DNA from: Flavobacterium nitrogenifigens
Lineage (GTDB): Bacteria > Bacteroidota > Bacteroidia > Flavobacteriales > Flavobacteriaceae
NCBI RefSeq assembly: GCF_003254565.1
Contig: NZ_QJRI01000176.1
Coordinates: 186,001-250,000, forward strand
Direction: 5' to 3'
DNA length: 64,000 nucleotides
Under the pieces are notes generated by a model. That model had not been told where the DNA came from. It made no database searches and was given only the letters and a program-made list of their open reading frames with translations. The stretch's first letter is position 1, and every line of letters begins with the position of its first letter. A program made the translations under genes and the position numbers. Below are positions 34,971 through 42,744 of the stretch, one piece after another.

Positions 34971-35000
34971 AAAAAACCAGTGAATCAACTTCACTGGTTT
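34971..35000 (-). terminator. Terminator of the DUF4377/META gene
   Basis: A ten-base inverted repeat (AAACCAGTGA at 34974-34983, TCACTGGTTT at 34991-35000) with a seven-base loop. The minus-strand transcript would end in a U run from the A tract at 34971-34976; the plus strand also has T-rich sequence after it. It lies about 50 bases past the stop codon. A second weaker hairpin (AAATCATC/GATGATTT) lies at 35014-35040. Confidence 0.8.
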
Positions 35001-35051
35001 TCTATTTTTTCATAAATCATCATCTCTTTCAAGATGATTTATAAAAAAGGT

Positions 35052-36074
35052 TTATTTTGTAATGCCAAACATCATTACCAATCTATCGTTTAGATAAAAA
35101 TTAAGAGTTTGCTCTGCTACATCAAAACGTAGGTCTTTATTGTTTAAATAAGATAATATTTTTTGCTCTGTTTTATTTCCTTCTTCACCAATACATGCCA
35201 TTGCTGTAACTGCTACTTTATCAAAAGAAATAGAATCACCACTAGTTTCATAAGTTCCAGCAAAATTGTTGCAACCTGTGTTTCCGCTTACTTTCTTTCC
35301 TGCTGGATCAAACTTAATAGAAGCTTTTCCGTAATCTTGTCCAACATTTTCTAGTGCGATTAGTTTCCAATTGTTTTTTGCAATAAAGGCCCAAAGTTGG
35401 TCTTGAGTTGGAATAGAAAATTCCATAACCACTTTGTTCTTAGTGTTTTTAAACTGTACTTTATTGTTTTTCTTTACAATTTTAAACTTTTTGTTGGTAA
35501 TCGCAGCGCTAAAATCTTGCTCCAATTTCATACTTTCTTTGTCACAAGCCATCAAAGTTCCCATAGGAGAATTGGTCTTAATTTGATTCTTTGAAGAAAG
35601 CTTCGTGTATTTTACGTTGAAATTATTACATCCGTTTTTACCGCTTATTGTACCAGTTTCATCGTTAATGGTGATAAATGCTTTTCCGCTGTTTATCTTT
35701 TTTCCGTTTAGCTGCGTTAAAATCATTTTGGTATCATAAATTCCTTTTTCCTTATTTACAGGCGTTTTAGAAATTATGCTTTTCAGTTTATACTCGTACG
35801 CAGAAGCATCGGCCGGAATAGGCTCTGGTCTTTTTGTTCTCGTTACCAATAACTCATATCGGTTTCCTTTTTCAAAATTAAAACCTTCAATATGATTATA
35901 AAATAACTGCCATTCTTTGTCATTGTCATACTTTACCTGTAGACATTCCATTGGGCCAACACCCGTACATGGCACTTTACTTTCTTTTACAAACATTTTT
36001 AAACTTTCCTGACCATATGTAAATGTTGATAATAACACTACTACAAAAACATACATACATTTAAATCTTTTCAT
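35052..36074 (-). CDS. Secreted DUF4377 plus double META (HslJ-like) domain protein
   Basis: A 340-residue exported protein with signal peptide MKRFKCMYVFVVVLLSTFTYGQ. Residues about 23-105 match DUF4377 (VPCTGVGPMECLQVKYDND, EGFNFEKGNRYELLVT). Two META/HslJ domains follow: residues about 115-215 (GTISGKNGCNNFNVKYT, MGTLMACD) and about 230-335 (KKVSGNTGCNNFAGTYE, VTAMACIGEEG). META domains are small periplasmic or surface domains tied to stress and antibiotic tolerance (E. coli HslJ, novobiocin). The paired GCNNF and MAC cysteines may form disulfides. Single gene with its own terminator. Confidence 0.9.
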   Translation of the reverse strand: MKRFKCMYVFVVVLLSTFTYGQESLKMFVKESKVPCTGVGPMECLQVKYDNDKEWQLFYNHIEGFNFEKGNRYELLVTRTKRPEPIPADASAYEYKLKSIISKTPVNKEKGIYDTKMILTQLNGKKINSGKAFITINDETGTISGKNGCNNFNVKYTKLSSKNQIKTNSPMGTLMACDKESMKLEQDFSAAITNKKFKIVKKNNKVQFKNTKNKVVMEFSIPTQDQLWAFIAKNNWKLIALENVGQDYGKASIKFDPAGKKVSGNTGCNNFAGTYETSGDSISFDKVAVTAMACIGEEGNKTEQKILSYLNNKDLRFDVAEQTLNFYLNDRLVMMFGITK

Positions 36075-36387
36075 TTATTTTAATTTTTTTAGAACACCGA
36101 TTAAGCGCTCTGATTATTCAATGATTTTTTTGCAGGCAGGAATTGTGCCACTTTAAAATTAAGAATGCTTTTAACTTTTTTTTATTAGAGCCGAATTCCG
36201 TTTTTTCTTTAACAATTAATCTATTACAATACTGGCAATCAGCTTATTTATCAAATATAACAAAAATTCTTCTTTTTGTTATACTTAACAATATTTTTGT
36301 AGTATTTTTATCTGATAACAGTTTAAACTGTCATTCGTCTTGATATTGGCAGTGTATTTTAGCGATCAAATTTTAAGCTATGCCCCA
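36075..36387. other. Intergenic stretch, very AT-rich
   Basis: 313 bases upstream of the META gene and downstream of the 199-residue gene. There are TAnnTTTG-like boxes on both strands (minus strand at 36252-36259, plus strand at 36292-36299), but neither has a TTG at the right spacing, so no promoter is called. No gene or repeat is seen. Confidence 0.5.
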
Positions 36388-36987
36388 TTATAGTTTAAAA
36401 TTACTTTTCCTTTTTATTTTAACTATTTTTTCTTGTTTAATTTCTCTTCTCACTAACCTTAAATTTGGTTTATGTAAGCTTTCATCAAAGGAATTTTGGA
36501 TTGCACGAAATGTGGCTACTTCATATGCCATAGCTCTTGCGTCTACAGGGTGATAAGTGCTATCAATAATTTCAAAAATAAACTTTTGCCCATCGGCTCT
36601 TTCCTTCTCAATAAAATCAATAAATAGATTTGCAACTTTATCAACACTGTCCCTACAATATTTAGGCAATTCTTTCTCACTTACGCTGCAAACTATTTCT
36701 GAGTTACTTTTAGCAGAAGCATAAAATCTAAATTTTACATGCCCATATCGATCACTACCTGAAATCATTATACAAGTACCTTCTCCGTTGAGTTCTAAAT
36801 TATCTTGAGCTATTCTGATTTTATCAAAATCTTCAAACTTTTGGAAATAAAAATTTCTTTCTCGCTCTTCTATTGAGAGCTCTGAATTGACATCTATATT
36901 TGGAGATTCTACAGCAATCTCTTCATTTGGAGTTTCGTTCTTATTATTTAGAAGAAAAATTTCTTTAAGAAAATCAAATATTCTCAT
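36388..36987 (-). CDS. Unknown cytoplasmic protein, 199 residues
   Basis: Not recognised. It begins MRIFDFLKEIFLLN, a short amphipathic start rather than a signal peptide, then an acidic linker to residue 45, a mixed domain (KIRIAQDNLELNGEGTCIMI, HVKFRFYASAKSNSE) and a helical end with a very basic tail (RREIKQEKIVKIKRKSNFKL). The basic tail could bind nucleic acid or the inner membrane surface. The neighbours give no functional hint. Confidence 0.72.
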   Translation of the reverse strand: MRIFDFLKEIFLLNNKNETPNEEIAVESPNIDVNSELSIEERERNFYFQKFEDFDKIRIAQDNLELNGEGTCIMISGSDRYGHVKFRFYASAKSNSEIVCSVSEKELPKYCRDSVDKVANLFIDFIEKERADGQKFIFEIIDSTYHPVDARAMAYEVATFRAIQNSFDESLHKPNLRLVRREIKQEKIVKIKRKSNFKL

Positions 36988-37042
36988 ATAAAGTCATTTT
37001 ATTATTGTGACACAAATAATTTAAGAAAGACTAAAAAATCTC

Positions 37043-37678
37043 TTAAGATTTAAGCGCACCAGATCGAGAAGAAAGACTAGAAAGCAATTCTAAAGGCTCT
37101 ACATAATGTGGATTTTTGCTGATTTTTCCGTCCTTAATCACATACGGATGCGTAAGCAATATATCTGTAAGCGCCTTTTGACTAAAACTGCTGATATCGT
37201 ACATACAAATTAGTGAAACCGGATGTTGTGGCGTAAGCAGATTTAGTTTGGCTTCATACTCTAAAAGTTCATCAGTTCCTGGCAGGTTTTTGAGAGCCCA
37301 AACCATATCTCCACACGCTCTTACACTATCATAACCCGCTCTTGATGCCGACAATAAAGTCTGTTCGAGCATGGCATACATTTTATCTGCAGCAAATTTA
37401 CCGCCATTGATATAAGTATTTTCAGAAGCTAGGACTTCCAATTGACCGATTGAGAGTTTCTCGGCAATAGAGATTCCGTTATCTGCCAGACAGCGGCAAT
37501 GTTCACTATGACGGTTTCCTTCAAGGATGTTTATGACTTTATCATTGTTTTCTAAACCTTCCAAAATATAAGGAATGATCACTTCATATTGCTGTTCTCT
37601 AGAATCGAAAAAACCGCAAATATGCATTGGAGCCGACAATGATTCTCCACATACCGAAAAAGACGTCTGTTTGTTCAT
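37043..37678 (-). CDS. MEDS-domain protein (DcmR-like sensory domain)
   Basis: A 211-residue protein that is almost entirely a MEDS domain: HICGFFDSREQQYEVIIPYI, LENNDKVINILEG, then ACGDMVWALKNLPGTDELLEYE and LICMYDISSFSQKALTDIL. MEDS is a RecA/KaiC-related sensory domain found in methanogen and methylotroph regulators, usually fused to HTH or kinase modules; here no output domain is present. The start may be at 37678 (ATG four bases past the promoter box) or at the internal ATG at 37627, 17 codons on, just before the domain. It follows the DUF1826-like gene by 27 bases. Confidence 0.82.
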   Translation of the reverse strand: MNKQTSFSVCGESLSAPMHICGFFDSREQQYEVIIPYILEGLENNDKVINILEGNRHSEHCRCLADNGISIAEKLSIGQLEVLASENTYINGGKFAADKMYAMLEQTLLSASRAGYDSVRACGDMVWALKNLPGTDELLEYEAKLNLLTPQHPVSLICMYDISSFSQKALTDILLTHPYVIKDGKISKNPHYVEPLELLSSLSSRSGALKS

Positions 37679-37682
37679 GTAT

Positions 37683-37712
37683 CAAATATACGCAATTAGT
37701 GTTCATCAACAA
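37683..37712 (-). promoter_or_regulatory. Bacteroidota-type promoter for the MEDS gene
   Basis: On the minus strand a TTG (37712-37710) is followed after 19 bases by TATATTTG (37690-37683), an exact match to the TTG-N19-21-TAnnTTTG sigma consensus. The box ends four bases before the annotated ATG, so the message is either leaderless or uses the internal ATG at 37627 with a leader of about 50 bases. The -33 element sits in the end of the upstream gene. Confidence 0.55.
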
Positions 37713-38404
37713 ATCAACAGCAATCGATATTCGCCATCATTTTCTACAGGCGCTCTATGAACACAAGGCAAAACTTCTTGTTTTGGATGATCTACAGCCA
37801 GACGCCAAAGATGTCCTAGTCCTAAATTAATAGGTTCTGCATCTTCATGAAGCTGATAATGCAAATCAAAGTAATTTTCTTTTAAAAAGTCTTCAAACTC
37901 CTCTTCTGCTCCATCATGAAGTTCTTTTAGCTTTTCTCTAATTTCAGGAATTAAGATTTTTTGTTCTGCCTGCGAATTAGCAACAATATCACTTGCCGCT
38001 CCGTGATAGGTGCATAAAAAAGTATCGGTTGCAATGGGCGAACGGTCAACATGAAACGAATATACGTCGGTCGAAATGAAATCAAATTCATCATCGCGTT
38101 CGTAACATTTCAGTAAATTAAGCGAAGGTGAAGCTCCAAAATCGGCTAATAATTGCAAATCGTTTAAGATTATTTCTCTGGCTATGCTTCCTTTTTCTGA
38201 GAGTTGAAGCGCGATTAAATCTTCGGGAGAAACTTCGGTTATACTTTCTTTTAAAGACAGCTTGTTTACAATTTCCTTAAAATCGCCATCCAAATTTCTG
38301 TGCCAGCATAAGGCATTCATCTCTCCTTTGAAATTGGTGTGTACCAGTTCAGAAAAAGTAGACACCACTCCTATTTGGCTATTATCGGAAAATGTATTGC
38401 TCAT
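37706..38404 (-). CDS. DUF1826-like protein
   Basis: A 232-residue cytoplasmic protein, start ATG at 38404 giving MSNTFSDNSQIGVV; a longer in-frame version would overlap the next gene upstream and has low-quality sequence. It shows the DUF1826 pattern: FHVDRSPIATDTFLCTYHGA in the middle and a closing CVHRAPVENDGEYRLLL. The H-x-D and later H-R motifs suggest a metal-dependent or Fe/2OG-oxygenase-like fold, though the family's activity is not known. It is followed by the MEDS gene. Confidence 0.7.
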   Translation of the reverse strand: MSNTFSDNSQIGVVSTFSELVHTNFKGEMNALCWHRNLDGDFKEIVNKLSLKESITEVSPEDLIALQLSEKGSIAREIILNDLQLLADFGASPSLNLLKCYERDDEFDFISTDVYSFHVDRSPIATDTFLCTYHGAASDIVANSQAEQKILIPEIREKLKELHDGAEEEFEDFLKENYFDLHYQLHEDAEPINLGLGHLWRLAVDHPKQEVLPCVHRAPVENDGEYRLLLIC

Positions 38405-38502
38405 AGTAGAATATAAGAAGCTAAAGGCTTCGTACTTTACAAAATTATGCAATAACGGGCAGTTGAAAAATATTTCGAAGAGGCTTTTTAGATAATAGGT
38501 TT

Positions 38503-38946
38503 CTATTGTCGCACTTTTTTTGTCCTTGAGATATAATAGGCAGACAGTACGACTGCAATCGATACTACTAAAACGGGTACAATAGAAAGCAAAATAGTAT
38601 AGAAAAATTCTTCTTGGAGAGTGCCAATACTCCATAAAGATTTGTGGTCAACAAAAATGGCGTAATTCAATAAAACCCAAATCGGAATTAAAACAATCAT
38701 CTCAATTACGCTTTTTAAATAGATTTTTTTAATGAAAGAAAATACCAAAAACACTATTGCTAAGAAAATGGCTGTCAGTATAGACATTAAATACACATTT
38801 TCAACAAAAGAACAATCTAAAAAACCCAATGATATTCTTTCAGAAAAATTTCCCATAGACCAGCAAATCTCCATAGAAGTAATTGTAAAAAGTATTGCCC
38901 CCAACAATACTTTTTTCTTTAAACACCGAATGGTTTCATTCGGCAT
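38503..38946 (-). CDS. Small four-helix membrane protein, 147 residues
   Basis: Not recognised. Four hydrophobic segments can be read: VLLGAILFTITSMEICW, LMSILTAIFLAIVFLVFSFI, SVIEMIVLIPIWVLLNYAIF and FFYTILLSIVPVLVVSIAVVL. It is an inner-membrane protein ending in a basic tail (RTKKVRQ), so the C-terminus is probably cytoplasmic. Its ATG lies three bases after the stop of the DUF1266 gene, so it is cotranscribed with that gene. Confidence 0.72.
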   Translation of the reverse strand: MPNETIRCLKKKVLLGAILFTITSMEICWSMGNFSERISLGFLDCSFVENVYLMSILTAIFLAIVFLVFSFIKKIYLKSVIEMIVLIPIWVLLNYAIFVDHKSLWSIGTLQEEFFYTILLSIVPVLVVSIAVVLSAYYISRTKKVRQ

Positions 38947-38949
38947 AAT

Positions 38950-39663
38950 TTAGAGATATGTTTTATTCTTAAGCGGACTATTGTCATTAGTAAGCAAATC
39001 ATTTGCAATCTGCACCATTCCGCTATTGTTTGCTCCGCCCCAAACTGCTCTTCCAAAAATATAGCTCGTGGTGTACTCTTTCCAAGTGGTGCAGTATTTT
39101 TTCAAATCGGTATGGCATTCTTCTAAATATTCTTTCAGTTCATTTTCTGAAAGATAGTTCAAGTCATAACAGCAGCGGGCTAAAAAAGCGCCTCTTCCAT
39201 AATTCCAGCCACTGTCTTTTATCTTTCTTATTTGAGAAAAATCTGTGATAATGTTTTGTTCTACTAGTAGTGGAACAATATCATTTAGTGTTCTAAATAG
39301 CTCTATATAATGTTCAAACAAGCCTTCTTCCTTTGGTAGATTAGATTTTAAAATCTCAACATAATTTTCTCTATCCTCAAATGCTCTGTAAACAATTTCA
39401 ATATTTGCGTCTTGGTTTCTGTCGTGTAGATTTTGAAGCACTTCAATCGCTTGGTCTCTATTATATATTCCCCAGTAATCTCCGGTTAATGTAACAATAT
39501 CAGATTTGTTTAAACCCGTTTCATAAGAATTCAAATAGGCCGATTGCTGTTCTGCATACATGGAACCAACAAGCAAATGGTCTAATAAATACCCTTTTAC
39601 AGTGTTTTGTTTATTTAATTTTATGCTTTGAAATGAATTTAAAATTTTTGAAAAGAATCCCAT
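38950..39663 (-). CDS. DUF1266-domain protein
   Basis: A 237-residue protein. The C-terminal two thirds match DUF1266 (E. coli YbeU/YbeR group): TGDYWGIYNRDQAIEVLQNL, SGWNYGRGAFLARCCYDLNYL, then WKEYTTSYIFGRAVWGG. The tryptophan-rich W-D/N-x-x-R motifs are characteristic. The function is unknown; the domain is often found near toxin-immunity or injection systems, but the eCIS here is 12 kb away. It sits between a membrane-anchored protein gene (six bases upstream) and the four-helix protein, forming a three-gene unit. Confidence 0.8.
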   Translation of the reverse strand: MGFFSKILNSFQSIKLNKQNTVKGYLLDHLLVGSMYAEQQSAYLNSYETGLNKSDIVTLTGDYWGIYNRDQAIEVLQNLHDRNQDANIEIVYRAFEDRENYVEILKSNLPKEEGLFEHYIELFRTLNDIVPLLVEQNIITDFSQIRKIKDSGWNYGRGAFLARCCYDLNYLSENELKEYLEECHTDLKKYCTTWKEYTTSYIFGRAVWGGANNSGMVQIANDLLTNDNSPLKNKTYL

Positions 39664-39669
39664 AACTCT

Positions 39670-40368
39670 TTATGCTACTTTTAAATTCGGGTTTCTGTTT
39701 TGTAAAACAGAGACAAACCTTTCGCCTACTACTTGATATTTGGCTCTAGTTTCCAATTGTTTTTTCAAGTTTAGCATATCTTCTGGAGCAGTTACATAAT
39801 TAAGCCTATCGTGAATTTCAAGCGATAATGGACTTCCGTCAATATAAAAAGTAATGACATGTATTTTTGGCAAATATTCTTCTGAAGATTTTGAGTAAAC
39901 ACCCAGTTGCGATTTTAAAACGCCTCCATATTCAAGTTTTGCATCTTCAATTCTGAAATTATCAAAAATAATATGTTCGTCTAATTCGCCCACAGTGTTG
40001 GTTGTAAAGAAATGCAAATCGCTTCCGCTCAGAACCCAAAAACAATCTGTTTCTACTCTTCTCAATTTTACGCCAATTGTAGATAATGCTACATTTTTTA
40101 AACCATCAGTTACAATTTCCTGAACTTTACTGCCTGTTGATTGTGGCACAGATCCAGAAGTAAATGCGTCTATAGATTTCCCTTTCATCCAATATTTTAA
40201 TTGCGAAAAATCATTAGCCAACAATTCTTGTTTGTATTGGTCATATTTTGTTCGTTCAAAATCTAAATCAATTTCTCCTTTTGCAGTCTTATGTTTTTTA
40301 TTTGCATAAATCATAAAAATTACGCCTACAACTACCAATACAATTGGAATAAAAATTAATGTGCTCAT
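39670..40368 (-). CDS. Membrane-anchored unknown protein, 232 residues
   Basis: A single N-terminal membrane helix (LIFIPIVLVVVGVIFMIYA) followed by basic residues (NKKHKTAK), so the rest is cytoplasmic. The soluble part contains GSKVQEIVTDGLKNVALSTIGVKLRRVET and CFWVLSGSDLHFFTT, a PH-like or DUF-type pattern, but I do not recognise the family. It is the first gene of a unit with the DUF1266 gene and the four-helix membrane protein. Confidence 0.72.
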   Translation of the reverse strand: MSTLIFIPIVLVVVGVIFMIYANKKHKTAKGEIDLDFERTKYDQYKQELLANDFSQLKYWMKGKSIDAFTSGSVPQSTGSKVQEIVTDGLKNVALSTIGVKLRRVETDCFWVLSGSDLHFFTTNTVGELDEHIIFDNFRIEDAKLEYGGVLKSQLGVYSKSSEEYLPKIHVITFYIDGSPLSLEIHDRLNYVTAPEDMLNLKKQLETRAKYQVVGERFVSVLQNRNPNLKVA

Positions 40369-40669
40369 ACTTTCTTTGTTTGATTAATTGGTTTTAAATA
40401 CTTGTTGGTTTTACTGTCTTGCAATACAACAAAGCGATATTGGAACACAAATTTTAGAAAAAAGAGAATGAGAATTTAAGGAGATATAAATTCGCTTGAA
40501 ATGATTGAATATCCGTAAATACATTTTATAAATCCGTTTTTTAATGTTCGTTTTTGACGAGCATTTTTCATCAGTTCGAATGATTGGAGCATAAAAAAAA
40601 CTCTAAATCAAGATTTAGAGTTTTTAAGACGTTCTATTCGATGTATTTAATTCATATCGATGAAAAATA
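40369..40669. other. Intergenic stretch with one terminator
   Basis: 301 bases between the end of the aspartyl-peptide operon and the start of the DUF1266 unit. Apart from the terminator at 40593-40625 nothing else is recognised. Confidence 0.5.
40593..40625 (-). terminator. Terminator of the dcuC-iadA operon
   Basis: An inverted repeat CTCTAAATC (40601-40609) and GATTTAGAG (40612-40620), extended by an A tract on the left and a T tract on the right. Read on the minus strand the stem is followed by a U run from the A tract at 40593-40600. It lies 45 bases after the last gene of the operon. Confidence 0.87.
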
Positions 40670-41443
40670 TTAATTTGATTTAAGACCTAGATTAGTATAA
40701 TCCCAAGCTCTATCGCCTGAAATCATCCATTCAGAATTGCCAGCTGAAGTTCCTTTGCTTGTAGCCCAGTCTGGATTAGGATCTTTTACAGTTCCTTTTC
40801 TCCAAATAGTTCTATTACGAGTATCTTTGGTTTCTCCAGCAATAGTCCACATAAAATTGTTACGGCTGCTGTTGCTTCCTCCGGAGACTACACGCGCTAC
40901 ATTTGGACTTCCAAAGGCATCAATAATACTATAAGTTTCTCCGTTTACCGTATACTTTCCTGCCGCATCTTTTTTCAAAAGCGCAATCCCACTATTACCG
41001 CTTAACTGCAAAGGTTTGCTTGCATCCGCATTGGCACTGCTTGTAGTTCCCCAATCGATATCGCGTTTTACAGCGGTTGCATTTGCTTGTGGAGAGGCAA
41101 TAACATAACATTTTCCTTTTTCTAATGATCCTGTCAGCAATACATAATTGGCACTGTTTGTAAAACTCCAGTCAGTCAGCGTATTTTCATCTGATGTGGC
41201 CTGATAGCCAATCGCATATTTTGACAAATCTGCTGTGTTTGCAGTACCATTGTACAATTCGACATAATGATTTCTAACTCCGCCGGCAGCTCCATCTGTA
41301 TTAATAAATGTTGCTATTTCGGATATAAGAAGATCCTTTCCTTCATCTGGTGATGGCGGTTCTGGTGCTGGTCCTGAAAAATCAATATTTGAATCGCATC
41401 CTGCCATCAATAAAGCAATCGCTACTATTTTTAGTGCTTTCAT
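40670..41443 (-). CDS. Lipoprotein with lamin-tail domain
   Basis: A 257-residue lipoprotein. The start at 41443 gives MKALKIVAIALLMAGCDSN, with lipobox LMAGC; the longer in-frame version overlaps the porin gene and lacks this leader. Residues about 38-165 are a lamin-tail (LTD) beta-sandwich: LLISEIATFINTDG, NHYVELYNGTANTADLSKY, LEKGKCYVIASPQ and the closing SIIDAFGSP. LTD domains occur in secreted bacterial proteins, often with nucleases or other surface enzymes. As the last gene of the operon it is likely an outer-membrane partner of the preceding porin or carboxypeptidase. Confidence 0.82.
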   Translation of the reverse strand: MKALKIVAIALLMAGCDSNIDFSGPAPEPPSPDEGKDLLISEIATFINTDGAAGGVRNHYVELYNGTANTADLSKYAIGYQATSDENTLTDWSFTNSANYVLLTGSLEKGKCYVIASPQANATAVKRDIDWGTTSSANADASKPLQLSGNSGIALLKKDAAGKYTVNGETYSIIDAFGSPNVARVVSGGSNSSRNNFMWTIAGETKDTRNRTIWRKGTVKDPNPDWATSKGTSAGNSEWMISGDRAWDYTNLGLKSN

Positions 41444-41453
41444 AACTGTCAAT

Positions 41454-42737
41454 TTAAAATGAAATTTGTACCGCAAGGTTATTAATCCATGTTGTTTTGT
41501 TCTGACCAGCTCCATTCTGATCAATGTAAGTTGCATTAATTCCAAACTTCAAAGCATTATTTATCATGTACTTATTAAACCCTATAGTATACCAATGCTG
41601 AGTCTGTATTATTGACGTTGCTACATCAAATTCAGGTTTGACATAAGAGTAGCGTCCTTCTACCGCCCAGCCATCGTGTGTGACATAAGATGATTGAAGA
41701 TTAATTGCGCTTCCCAAGCTATATTTTGCAGAAGCATTTTCTGGCGTAAGCCTTACTGCACCAGAAGTATCTGTAAATAAATCTTTTCCATGAATTGATC
41801 CGTCAACGTATTCTCCAACAAAAGCAAAACCGTTATACTTGAATATTAAATCCAAAACGAATTTGTTATAATTGGCAAAAGCGGCTTCGCCATTTTCATC
41901 GTAAATACCTGAAACCGTTCCATTACCAGCACCAATAGAATTGCTTGTTTTGACATTATAACTGTCCGCAACTCCGACAGCGAATTTTGGTTTTGGTTCA
42001 TGATAGATATCTTGAGAAATAAAAGCGTTGTTTTTAATAAAATCCCCTAAAGGCATAAAATCAATTCTTCCACCATATTTGAAACCTGAATTAGACACAG
42101 GGTCAAAAAATCCCTGTCCTTCTCCTGTCGTGATCGATACAGATGGATAAAGTCTCATTTTATTGATGCTGAAATTGGTTTCAAAAAACAAACCTCCTTC
42201 TCTAGTTGTGCTCACAAAATTTTGCATTAAACCGCCATATATACTTCCGTCGTTTGATTTTCCAGATATTGTTGGCGCCATAATCGAAGCATATCTTTCG
42301 TCTGCCATGGCGAGCCTGTTGTTGGTGTTGGTTTGTCTTTCTCCAAATACAAGTCTGTATTTTTTATTCTTGCTGGCTATTCCGATCCAACCTTCTAATA
42401 TACCAGTTATTCCAGTAAAATCAGATAAAATAGCCATTGTAAGCCGATTATCATAAGCCGAAAAATTTAATCCGAGACGGACAAGATTAAGAGACAGCTG
42501 TTCAGAATTTGTTGTAACATCCTCCACATCTTCACTCTTTAACTGAAAACCGGGCTGCAAAGTGGCATTAATATTAAAAACAAATTTGTCTTTTTTGCTA
42601 AGCGTAATATATGTGCCTTCTCCTGCAACATAACGAACGTTTGAGTCAGATTTTCCTACCTCAGACACTTGCGCACGTAACGATTGAAATGCAACTGCTA
42701 ATGTGCAAAATATAAACAGGGTATATTTTAATTTCAT
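41454..42737 (-). CDS. Outer-membrane porin 2 (OprO/OprP-like)
   Basis: A 427-residue outer-membrane beta-barrel protein. The ATG at 42737 is chosen, giving the signal peptide MKLKYTLFIFCTLAVAFQSL with RAQ cleavage. Alternating aromatic strands (YSVSITTGEGQGFF-like SVSITTGEGQGFFD, SGFKYGGRIDFMPLGDF, YSYVKPEFDVATS) and a C-terminal NNLAVQISF ending in Phe are typical of the phosphate-selective porin O/P family of Bacteroidota. The name does not prove phosphate transport. It is a paralogue of the other porin in this operon and follows the carboxypeptidase gene by seven bases. Confidence 0.88.
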   Translation of the reverse strand: MKLKYTLFIFCTLAVAFQSLRAQVSEVGKSDSNVRYVAGEGTYITLSKKDKFVFNINATLQPGFQLKSEDVEDVTTNSEQLSLNLVRLGLNFSAYDNRLTMAILSDFTGITGILEGWIGIASKNKKYRLVFGERQTNTNNRLAMADERYASIMAPTISGKSNDGSIYGGLMQNFVSTTREGGLFFETNFSINKMRLYPSVSITTGEGQGFFDPVSNSGFKYGGRIDFMPLGDFIKNNAFISQDIYHEPKPKFAVGVADSYNVKTSNSIGAGNGTVSGIYDENGEAAFANYNKFVLDLIFKYNGFAFVGEYVDGSIHGKDLFTDTSGAVRLTPENASAKYSLGSAINLQSSYVTHDGWAVEGRYSYVKPEFDVATSIIQTQHWYTIGFNKYMINNALKFGINATYIDQNGAGQNKTTWINNLAVQISF

Positions 42738-42744
42738 ACTGTTA

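Noticed and set aside
36143..36343. 66-codon plus-strand frame in the 36 kb intergenic stretch
   Set aside because: Composition is Phe/Asn/Leu-rich, as expected of random AT-rich sequence, and no promoter or family supports it.
38405..38635. N-terminal extension of the DUF1826-like gene
   Set aside because: It overlaps the four-helix membrane gene in another frame and is rich in Cys/Tyr/Phe with no conserved pattern; the ATG at 38404 gives a normal start.
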